Assembly: GCF_023343835.1 (NCBI RefSeq)
Contig: NC_064437.1
Span: 13,729,001 to 13,793,000, forward strand
DNA: 64,000 nt
Source of the DNA: Lagopus muta
Lineage: Eukaryota; Chordata; Aves; Galliformes; Phasianidae
Reading direction: 5' to 3'
Shown here: one piece after another, positions 30,186 through 39,707 of the stretch
How positions within the stretch are numbered: position 1 is the first letter of the stretch
Layout of the letters: each line of letters begins with the position of its first letter
Program-made: the position numbers and the translations under genes
The notes under the pieces: model-generated
The model's database searches: none
The model's input: the letters and a program-made list of their open reading frames with translations, nothing else
What the model was told of the DNA's origin: nothing

Positions 30186-32954
30186 TGCTATTGAGAACCA
30201 AGAAAATTCCAAAAATGCAAATGAGCCATCTTGAAAGTTTTATAAGTGAAACTCCTGCTGCAGGCATGAATGAAGGAAGCACAGGCTCCAGCAGGCAAAT
30301 TCTTTGCCACCCCATCTCCTGAGTCCCAGAAATCCTGTTGATCTGGGCTAATAAATTTGCCCAAGCCTTAGACATTCTCTTGGCCCTCATCCCAAGTTCA
30401 CATAAGAAGCTATTTCATAGGCAAGGTTCTTATTTACAGTTACTCAACTCCCGTAATATTTTATCTGAGGTGGCATTTTTAACACTCCCCTCCCCAATAC
30501 TGGATGAACTGTCTCTTTCTTTGCTTTATAGATTTGTAACTAATCTAGTTAAAATCCCACAAATACCTGGATGTTTCTGTGCTCCGCATTCACAGAGGAG
30601 GCTAGCTGAGGAAAAAGCACATTAGCATGAAAACGATGGTGACATTCACACTGAAGCTGACCATTCATTTATTAAGTCTACTGTTATGCCAGGAGCTGAC
30701 TGTGTATCTGCTGTGGGCTCCTAATCTTGTAGTACTTGGGCATGGGTACCCTGACCTAAAATCCAGAGTCACGGGTTCTTGCCAGGTTGCACAGGGGGTT
30801 AATGTGCTGTTCTCCATCCCTTGCAGATCCGGGATAGTCTTTGTTTTCCTGTAGACCCACTGGCCACGCTAATAGCAAAAAGTGAGGTTGTAAAATGGAA
30901 TGGGGCACTGGGGAACAGCCACAGCAGAGCAGGGTGCCTCAGGCCAGGGCTGCTTTGGAATCAATGGATCTCAGTATGGGTCTAGGACTGCTGTTTTTAT
31001 TAAATTGGAGCTCACAACTAATGCACAATAAAGAGGTGCAAGCGGGCCATACTGAAATGTGGCCTCAGACTCAGTCTGCAAAGAAAGAGCTGCATTATTC
31101 TACCACTTCTCCTGGACGTGCAGCAGTCCACAGGGCTGTAGCCATAACATCAGGGCTCTGCAGAGGATTCTTGCTCTTGGCACCCAGCTTTGTGCTGCTC
31201 ACTGTGCACCATCATGGTCAGTGGCTGCTCCAGGTGCAGGGTATGGTCAGTCAGACACAGATGGGCACAATCCACTTCAAGTAGCCATTCACTGGGCCTT
31301 CCTGCCCCCGATCTTTCCTGTTCTGGATTGTAAAAGCATCTAGCAGCTTCTTCTTTGGCTGTATGTCCTCCAGGCTATCACACTCAGGTGTCCCCACCCT
31401 GTATGACCCTCCATGCATCACCTGCTCTCTCCTGCTGTTGCTGCTTCTCCTGCTCTGATGCTCAAATGTGGCAGCAAATCTCCAGGTTTGCTCTGCTCAG
31501 CCTTGGGCTATTCCCTGCCCTTGCTGCCCACCAGGTAGCTGCCTATTCTCCTTACAAGGGCTTCCTCAGCCTCACCTCCTAGTTAGAGCTGGTGCCAGGA
31601 AAAGCACCAAGCTGCCCCCAGCCAGGCACCCCAACCCCTTTTAAAAGTCACCTTAATCTTCTTTGGCAAGAGTTAAAAACTGGCCAACTGTTTAACCAGG
31701 CTATCAAAATAAACTGGCTTTATAGCCAAAGTAACTTCAGAGAAACACAGTCATCCGTTTCCTTCAGAGTTCTCCAGAAACTTGCATATCAGCTGCTTAA
31801 TTAATATGTGCTAATTAATTAATGCCATTAACTGTGATCAGATAAACTAGATTTAATGTCAATGTAACTGAGACCAGAAGCTCAGGTAAGATCCCAGTCA
31901 AGACAAAAGCTTTACAAAACCTTTTTGGACTGGGATTGTTCTCCTTACTGTCCTGGCCAGAAACCTCACGTTTGTGTTAGGAATTCACATCCCACCAAAT
32001 GGAAGCATTTTGCTTTCCCTGCAGCATCCATTCTTTTCTCCTTTGAGAACTTTTGGCAACATTCTGACTCTCGGGTTTTGTTCTGCAACGCAGCTCCTGT
32101 GGCAAACCAAAGGCACCTCGTGTGCGTGCACACCTGCCTCCAGAAGCACAGGGGCACAGCTCTGGAGCACTTCTTCCTCATCCCTCAGTGACCCTCCATC
32201 AGGAACATTTCAATGCCAACTCTGTTCTCCTTCAGCCAGAACTCCATCCTGACCATCTCCCTCACCAGCTAGGTAAGCGAGGGAAACCTTCTTACCCCAC
32301 ATCCTCACTGACCACAATCTCATCCTCTATTTTTGAAATATTTAAGGCCTGAAATGTAGAATTTGGGGTTTTACACCAGCTAATATTAATAGAAACATTC
32401 TCAGGATTTTTTCCCCCAGTGTAAATGGAACGCTTTTATTTTTTTTTTAAACATCTCCCTGTGGTGCTCTCAGCCAAACACTGCAGCATTGTGCCAGTCC
32501 AGGGAGCTCACTATAAACAGATCTGTCTAGTTTCTCTCTCAGGCCCCGTGAGCTCGGCATGAACCAGGAAAAGTAAATGCGTACATTAAATATTTACTGT
32601 TTACAGCGTGTACAATCTAAAAGTGTTTTTAACAGCACAAGTAAGGCACAATTTTAATCACCGATTTTTATTTTGACATGGCACTGTGAAGAAAAAATTG
32701 TATGGGTACATCCTGAAAGCCCACTCCTTCCAACCAGAGGCTCTCCTCTCACAGCCGTCGACGAACATGACTTGGTTATTACACACTCCTCACATGAAAT
32801 ACCTATGTTGTGTGCATTTTTCCACAAATAATCTTGTTAAAAATTGGGACTGCGGGCCTTTTCAGAATCAGACCTCAGTTACACAGCAAGATAAGACAGT
32901 GATAAGTATGTAAGTTAAGTATGCAAGTTGCTGAGTACAAAATGATGCAGAAGA

Positions 32955-33440
32955 GTATAAGAGGCACATGGACCAGTTTGAGTGGGAACAGAGGAGGGCC
33001 CTAGAAACAATCCAATCCTTCCCTGAAAGGACAGGCAGAGAGCAGGGGCTCTTTAGCCCCAAGAAGAGAGGCTGAAGGGAGGTCCAAGAAGGGAGACCTG
33101 AAGCAGACTTTTCAATATCTAAAAGGAGGGCTGTAAGAAAGAAGGGCACAGATTCTTTGTCACGATCTGTTGTGACAGAACAAGGAGAAATAGTTTCAAA
33201 TGAAGAGAGGGGAGATTTAGACTGGCTGAAGTATTCTTTTTCCAGTAAGGGTGGTGAGGCACTGGCATAGGTTGCCCAGAGAGAAGGTGGATGTCCCATC
33301 CCTAGAGACACGCAAGGTCAAGCTGGGTGGGACTCTGAGCACCTGACTGATCTGTAGGTGTCCCTGCAGAGAGCAGGGGAGCTGGACAAGATGACATTTA
33401 GGGGTCCCTTCCAACTCAAACAATTCTATGATTCCATGAA
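32955..33440 (+). mobile_element. CR1 LINE fragment, 3' end, sense orientation
   Basis: A 5'-truncated CR1 of nearly 500 bp. Recognisable blocks, in order, are AACAGAGGAGGGCC, GGGTGGTGAGGCACTGG, a TTGCCCAGAGAG block, GTGTCCCTGCAGAGAGCAGG, GGTCCCTTCCAACTC and the terminal AATTCTATGATTCCATGA repeats. The reading frame is broken and substitutions are frequent, so it is an old, inactive copy. Confidence 0.88.
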
Positions 33441-36400
33441 AATCAATAATGAACAAACACCCCCAAAAGTAAATAGCTGCCTGTCAGCACGATTTTTTTT
33501 TTTATAATATATTTTTAAATGAATAACGTAACAGCCAGCTTTTAGTGTTTGCTCTATGCAAAAGGGCTTCTGCTTTCATCTCAACATTGACACTCAGAGT
33601 CGTAATTTCTGTACAACAACAGGAAAAGAAACGTTAACACAATCGTAAAAAAGTCTCCACACAAAAGTAGTCTGCTGATAGCCCTGCTAACCTTGTACTT
33701 CCTGAGGACACTGGTCTGTGGGAAAACAGTGAGCAGCAGACATCAGTGTGCTTCCTGGCTGACTCAAAGAGATCTTCCATCCCAGTGAGTCCGCATTCAC
33801 TGGTGGGCTCCTCTGTCCTGAATCTCCACAAGGGCTTGGAGCAATGCATGCAACCTTTCACCGGGCAGCCTACCAGGTCTCACCCACCAGCTCTATTTCA
33901 GTCTCTGGCAGAGATAAACTGAAGAAGAGATTCCATTCAAACAGTTTGTTCTTTGCTCCTGAAGAAAAATTCCCCAACCAGTTCAATAGAGCAAGATGCA
34001 CCTTTAAGATTTGGTATGCTATTCAAGGCTGGAGATGGTTTAGCACTTCTCCTTAATTGCAGACACGTAAGACTGGGATGGGCAGCTATTTGCACATTCT
34101 TGGATCCTAACTCTGTCTCCAGAAACATTCTCAAAACACATACTGCTGGCTGCCTTTAAGTCCTCCCTATCTGCAAGGATGACATCGTGTCTACTTATTT
34201 GTCTGCTATTGACTTTTTCACTATGCTATCACTGACCAGAAGTGAGGGGCACGTGCCAGAGAACTGTGCAAAAAGCTGATCTCCAGCAGGGCAGCCCTAG
34301 TCTGGCTTCCTTCTATCAGTTAGCTTACGCGTGTCATAAAATAAACATGCACAACAGAGGAAAAGAACACAACTAGCTGCCACTGAAAGCTGATAGGTGA
34401 AAGGTAAGAGTGCAGATTGAACAGAATGGAAATAAACAGGAAGATAACAAACACAATCACAGTCTCACTGTGTTTTAATATGCCTGTGCGTGCAGCAGAG
34501 GATAAGTAACGAGAGCGGACAAAGCCAACAGGCACCTCAGGGGACTCTACACTCTTCTGAGACTGACGCCATGACATTTTCAGCAGGTAACCTGAAAATC
34601 AACAGAACTCACTGTGTGACAAAACATCTTCAGTATCTTGAAAGCTCAGGACCTTCCTTCTATTTGTACCCAAAGAAAAAGAACTGCTTTTTAAACAAAC
34701 ACACGAAAAAGCACGCCTACAAAACTATGTTCTTAAAACCAAAACCCAGGCAAATCCTCTGAACACCCACCTATCAGTAACAAGAAAACGTATCCCTGGG
34801 TCATTAGTAGAAGAGAGGAAGTCAAAGCACCGGAACAAAGACAGAAGGTTCTGCTAGTACTGATATCACCTGACCTCAAGGGAATAGAACTTTGATGATG
34901 ACTATAATGAAACACAATACCCACTAGGAAAGAATAATTTGGCACATATTTTACATGTAGAAATGTAAAAACAAACCTGAATGTACTGAAGAGCAGACAT
35001 TCTGAGCTGCAGAGCTCCACAGCACAGATAGAGACAGAAGGCAAATGACTCTAAGGTGTAGTAAGGTGAACTGAGGCAGGCAACAGCTGAAAACCATTAT
35101 GGACTACAGCCCACAAGTGTTCTTTGATTAAGAATTGCTCAGGCACTGCTCTATTGATTGCAATCAGGTTAACCCTGCTCCAGTAACTCTTCGTGATCAT
35201 GACCAATTTTCCTTTGAGCTTGCTCATTTCATTTTAATAAAGATGTCAGTTTACATGCAATACTGCTCCACAGGGGAATCCTACATGCTGAGAGCCAAAG
35301 CTGGAAGCTATGAAAAAGTTTTTCCTGAGGTCATATGGGATCCATGTCCAAGACTTTCTCTTTAGCTGGTGCTGGGAAAGCAGCTGTGTGCAGACCTGAT
35401 GCCTCAGCTTCCTTCTGCAAAACTCACAACACACAGCTGCAAAAAGAATTTTTGTAATATACATAAAGAGAGATTTCAACTTATATTTTCAAGTAGAATC
35501 ACTGCATAAAGAAGATAGACATGATTTGGAAGTCCACGTGCATCCAGATGCTGGCCAGGACCACATGACTTTCATTACTTATTTACACAGCAAGAAGAGC
35601 TTAGGCCAAAGCCTTTGTCTTTTCATTGAAAACTTCACATACAGGGAAGTGCCTGTTGCAAATACTGTCTTCTGAGCATATCCTGGTGTCAAAGCACACA
35701 CATGTGAGAGCAGGTTAAGGTACCTTAGTAATCCACCTGCCTTGCTGAGGAAACTGAATGCTTTCCCAGTGCTGCAGCAGCTGCTACTGTAGCATTAAAG
35801 TAAATTCAATGCCATCTCCTTGAGCAGCAGCAAAAAAAAAAGCTTTGGGCTCTATGAACAAGCTGAAGGAGCTAAGCAGATGTCAGCTACTTTCCTTTCT
35901 GCATCCAGTTCTGGGTGAGAAGTATTGAAGCACATACTGCTAGTGACCGTCTGCAGGGATGGTTCTTGAAGAAGCAATGAGAGCAACTGAATAATATTGC
36001 AAATTGTACTTGTCTGGGTTCCTGCAGGGTCAGCAGGCTCACAAGTTCCCTTTTCACATTCACAGAAGAGGAACCTTTGCAACTCCTTGACAGCAGCCAG
36101 AGGTAAAATCAGTGTGCCTACAGAGCAAAGTGTCTCTCAGTACATAGAAGCTGTGAAGCACAAACCCACAAATATTAGAAACCACAGGCAAAGCACATAC
36201 TGGACAAAAACTGACAGGCATGAGCACAGCTAAACGGAGGGCAGTGGGGAAAAGGAAGAAAATAAATAGGAAATACCATACTCAAAAAATTCAGCATGAA
36301 CTGAGAAAATCAAAGTGAGAAGAAAAAAAAAAGTCTGAACCCACTTGGATTTGAACTGCTGAAGCCTTCTGGCTATTCTGCTGCTATGTTGCTATGCTTA

Positions 36401-37989
36401 ATTTGCCCCGCTGGATTTGCACCTCCTGTGAGTCACTGAGAGGAGCCATTGACTCTGGAAGAACTGATTTAGTGCAGCAGGAACCAGCGGCCTGGCAGGA
36501 GCAGTAGGAGAGGCCCAAGCAAAGGTAGGTAAACATTAGGAGAGGAAAGGTCGTCAGGAAAAAGCCTGGAACAGGGAAAAGGAGAAGAAAGAGGAGGAGA
36601 GATGGAAGAAATGCCTAGTAAAGGATGGGTAAAGGAAAGAGAGAATGGGAAAGAGGAAATTACAGACAGTACAAAAGCAAGGGTTGGATGTCGGTTTTGG
36701 TAAGAACTTTCCCAGAAATCATGTGACTGTAAAGTTCTGATGTTCTCTACCTCAGACCAGATGCCTGCTGCCACTGGGCACACTGCTGTGTGGAGGGCTG
36801 CTGTCCCATACAGTGCCTGCACCTCTCCAGAGTCCCTGCACACGGCCATGGAATGATGACCTTGGGTGGAGGAAGAGAAACTGTGTTTTTCATCAGGGTT
36901 TCTTCTTGATTTGTCTCTCCAGAAACTTCTTTCCCTGGAGAAATAAAGGCCTGTGGAAATGACGGTATATACCTGGTAAACTTGCAATACCTGGTGCATT
37001 AACCAATTGTTCCAAACTCCTGCTTAACCATGCTCTCAGCCCACCTCACCTTACCAACAGCTATTGCTGCCTATGGCACACAAGTTGGGAGACAGAAAGA
37101 TGCTCTTCATTACACAGAGCTGGGAATATTTCCCAGTTTCCTTAGGACAGCAAAAGTCTGAAACTTGATGTTACACTTAACAAAGCCTATGAAAGATGAT
37201 CCCAGCCTTTTCCTGTCTCCCGATGTACACCTGCAGGCACAGTCGCAGCCTGAGATGTAAACACCAGGTCACAGTTTGTGACAGGGAACTGTGTGCAATG
37301 GAAGTGTATGAAAGGTTCATGGTCCAACCTCAAACGTTGTCAGCTGCTTGAAATTCAGGACAGATTTGTCAAAAGGCACTTCAAAGCTTTCCAAGTGACC
37401 TCTTTTTTTTTTGAGCAAATGCAAGCTCGTTTACAGTTTCCCATCAGAGTCGTGTGGATGTGTGGTAAGACATGAAACAAACTGAGAAAAGCGCCATTCA
37501 TTGGCTTTCCTGTGGCATTTGCTGAATGTTGTGAAAGCCACAGATCAAAGCAGAATGCTTGATGCACGTCCTTAAATTAGATGTAATTAAATAGATGAGT
37601 GTTTGCATAAATCCCTGAAAAGCAAAACGGTCCAATTTAACCACACACTGGTGCAGCAGCTCTTCTCACTTCAATGTTTTCAAAGTTTTCAGTAACAAAA
37701 ACGCACTGAATGGCAATGTTGTTCCATCTGATCACAAAGCTGCCCTGTAGAGTCACTTTGAACAAAAAGCACCTGCAGGGTGTTCCACCTGAAAGGCAAC
37801 GTTAGGCCGTTAGAAAAGAGCCGTGCTCAGAAAGCAGCCGCAGGAGCCAGGGAAGCGCAGGCTCCAAGACAGGGACCGAGCGTCGCTCCTCCTCCTCGCA
37901 ACTGGAGCTGAGGGCTGGGAATGGCAGCGGGTACCAACATCACTGGCAGCCGCCTCAGCTGCCGGTGGGCTCCGTCTAACTTAACGAAC
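33441..37989. other. Intergenic, no gene seen
   Basis: Unique DNA between the third CR1 copy and the CCN1 CpG island, with a T/A-rich run near 33490-33520, short A-runs near 35831 and 36323, and AP-1 sites at 33760-33766 and 36429-36435. A purine-rich stretch at 36530-36660 gives a long open frame on the minus strand that is low-complexity and not called. Confidence 0.5.
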
Positions 37990-38884
37990 GCGACCAATGA
38001 CTCCTGCCGCCTGCAGTGGCACCGCACGGCACCCTCAGGAGAGCGTAACTAAGGACGGGATTTCCCTCTCCAGCCGGGTCTGGAGACGCGCGCCTGCCGC
38101 GGAACCGCCACCACTTCGGGCCTCAGGCTTCTCCTCCACGTGTGTGCGGCCGTACGGGCGGAGGGGCCGCTCCGCTCCGGGGATGCGGCCGCACGTCGGG
38201 GCCGAACGGAGCGCTGCGTGCCCGCAGGCGGCCGCCGTCGGGGCTCCGCCAGTCGCAGGGCCCCCACCGCATCGTTCCCCTTCTCTCGTCCCCGCGCCGC
38301 GCCGCGCCGGCAGCCCGCGTCGCCCACCAACGCCGAGCCCGGCGCGGAACTGCAGGGCAACAACAGCCTCTTTTCTGCGGCGGGGTCCAACGAGGCCGTC
38401 GGTGCTAAAACACAAAAGCGAACAAACAGCGCGCACCTCCCCGACCCCGACTTACCAAGCCGTGCGCGTCCCGTTCGTCGCCGTGACGCCGTCCCCCAGC
38501 GGACAGCAGCCGCCCGCCCGCGGGGCCGCGCCGCCAGGGGACAGGCAGTGCCCGCAGCCCGCCCTCCCCACCCCTCCGCTGCGCGGGGCTCTTCTGCGCG
38601 CCTCCACCTCCATCCTCGAAAGCAACCGAAAAGGAAGAAAAAAACCTCCCCCGTAGCCCACCCCAAACCGGTGTAAAGAACGGGTCTCGCTTGTAAGGAA
38701 TCCCTGCGATGGGGACTCTCGGTCACGCCGCTGGAGCGCGGACGGAGCTCCGCTTTTCGCAGTACCCGCGGCGGGGGTAACGCCAGTTGGCTGCTCCGGC
38801 GCTGCGCTCCTAAATCATGATGGACAGATTGCGTGAAAAGCAGGAATTCCAGAGAATTTCCTGCCCTGGGAACGGCAGCGAGGG

Positions 38885-38894
38885 CTATATTTAA
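38885..38894 (+). promoter_or_regulatory. Perfect MEF2 consensus (CTATATTTAA)
   Basis: The decamer fits YTAWWWWTAR exactly. It lies about 700 bp upstream of the inferred CCN1 start, 80 bp from a perfect CArG box, in the low-GC gap of the CpG island. On the minus strand the same bases could act as a TATA-like element for a divergent transcript. Confidence 0.45.
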
Positions 38895-38973
38895 CAGCAT
38901 CTGAAGCTGTCAAGAATGCTTTGCGGTTGGATAACAGAGCAGAAAAATGTGAAAAATGCGGGCTACTGCTATA

Positions 38974-38983
38974 CCAAATATGG
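38974..38983 (+). promoter_or_regulatory. CCN1: CArG box / serum response element (CCAAATATGG)
   Basis: An exact CC(A/T)6GG match about 610 bp upstream of the inferred CCN1 start. CCN1 is a serum-induced immediate-early gene and a known SRF/MRTF target; mammalian Cyr61 has an SRE about 2 kb upstream (family knowledge). Use of this site is inferred from motif and position. Confidence 0.6.
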
Positions 38984-39473
38984 AAATATTGTTACGTCTG
39001 GTGGCTGAATCCCCATCTGGAAGCACTTACGGCCACGCAGAGAAAGGGCGCCACAACAGAAGCCCAAACGCTCCTTCCCGGCCCCAGCCCCGAACCTCCA
39101 CCGGGAAACCGGTACCGGGAGCGCGTCCTCCCGAGGGGGGCAGCACGGGGGCACCGCAGCCAGCGGCCGTCTCGGCGGGGCCCGTCCCGTTCGGCGCCCG
39201 CAGCTCCGGTCCCGGGGCCCGATCCAGCGGCGCCCCCGCGCAGCGCTCGCCCCCACGGACGCCCGAGTAACGGGATCGCGTCCGCGGCGGTGCCGGCGGT
39301 GCCGGAGGGACGCGGAGAGGCCCCCCGGGCAGCCCCCAGCCCCGCAAAGCGGCGCGGTGCCCGGACCGGGCGGGCGCGGTGACCCCCCGCGGCAGAGCCG
39401 CCGCCAGCGGCCGCGGTGCCGGGAGACGGGGCGGGGCGGAGCGGCCGCGCCGCGCGCCAGCCGCATTCCTGGG

Positions 39474-39480
39474 ATGCCGC
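39474..39480 (+). promoter_or_regulatory. CCN1: M-CAT / TEAD site (CATTCCT)
   Basis: An exact M-CAT heptamer about 105 bp upstream of the inferred start of CCN1, which is a standard YAP/TAZ-TEAD target gene. It stands out in otherwise very GC-rich sequence. Confidence 0.55.
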
Positions 39481-39513
39481 GAGCGCTGGACGCGGCCGCG
39501 GCCCGGAACGCGC

Positions 39514-39520
39514 GACGTCA
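39514..39520 (+). promoter_or_regulatory. CCN1: CRE/ATF-like site (GACGTCA)
   Basis: Seven of eight bases of the TGACGTCA palindrome, about 65 bp upstream of the inferred CCN1 start. This position is typical of functional CREs in immediate-early promoters. Confidence 0.45.
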
Positions 39521-39550
39521 GCGCCGAGGCGCACGCGGCGGCCCCGCGAC

Positions 39551-39560
39551 CCATAAAAGG
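39551..39560 (+). promoter_or_regulatory. CCN1: CCN1 TATA box, also a perfect CArG decamer (CCATAAAAGG)
   Basis: CATAAAAGG is a good TATA element, and about 30 bp downstream the sequence CTCAGACC fits an initiator with its A at 39583. The same ten bases satisfy CC(A/T)6GG, the SRF site. The TATA role is well supported by spacing; SRF binding is only a motif match. Confidence 0.75.
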
Positions 39561-39582
39561 CGGTCGCGCCCGCCGCTGCCTC

Positions 39583-39647
39583 AGACCGCGCCGGCCCCGC
39601 TTCGCGATTGCATCTCGAGCTGCGCTCTCGCTCCGCGCCGCTAAGAC
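39583..39647 (+). other. CCN1: CCN1 5'UTR (inferred start site)
   Basis: The start is placed on the initiator-like A about 30 bp from the TATA box, giving a 65-nt leader without an upstream ATG. The true start may differ by several bases. Confidence 0.6.
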
Positions 39648-39707
39648 ATGGGCTCCGTAGGAGCTCGCCCCGCGCTGGCGGCCGCCCTGCTCTGCCTGGC
39701 CCGCCTG
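39648..39707 (+). CDS. CCN1: CCN1 exon 1 (signal peptide)
   Basis: Twenty codons, [20 protein letters not shown], form most of a secretion signal with a hydrophobic Ala/Leu core. The ATG has G at -3 and +4. The donor is CTG|GTAAGT, phase 0; the cleavage region ALGS follows in exon 2. Confidence 0.95.

Noticed and set aside
36330-36405. tRNA-like segment (GGATTTGAACT resembling an inverted T-arm)
   Set aside because: The bases flanking the TTCAAAT loop do not form a T-stem, and no anticodon or acceptor arm can be folded.
36500-36999. 176-residue minus-strand open frame
   Set aside because: It is the translation of a purine-rich low-complexity stretch (Ser/Leu/Pro/Phe repeats) and is not a protein family.
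38049-38900. 283-residue open frame on the minus strand (and overlapping plus-strand frames) upstream of CCN1
   Set aside because: Base-composition artefact of a CpG island: low-complexity Arg/Ala/Pro content in several frames at once. A non-coding divergent exon is possible, but a protein is not supported.
38992-39554. Long minus-strand open frames opposite the CCN1 promoter
   Set aside because: All three minus frames are open together, which indicates high GC and not coding selection.
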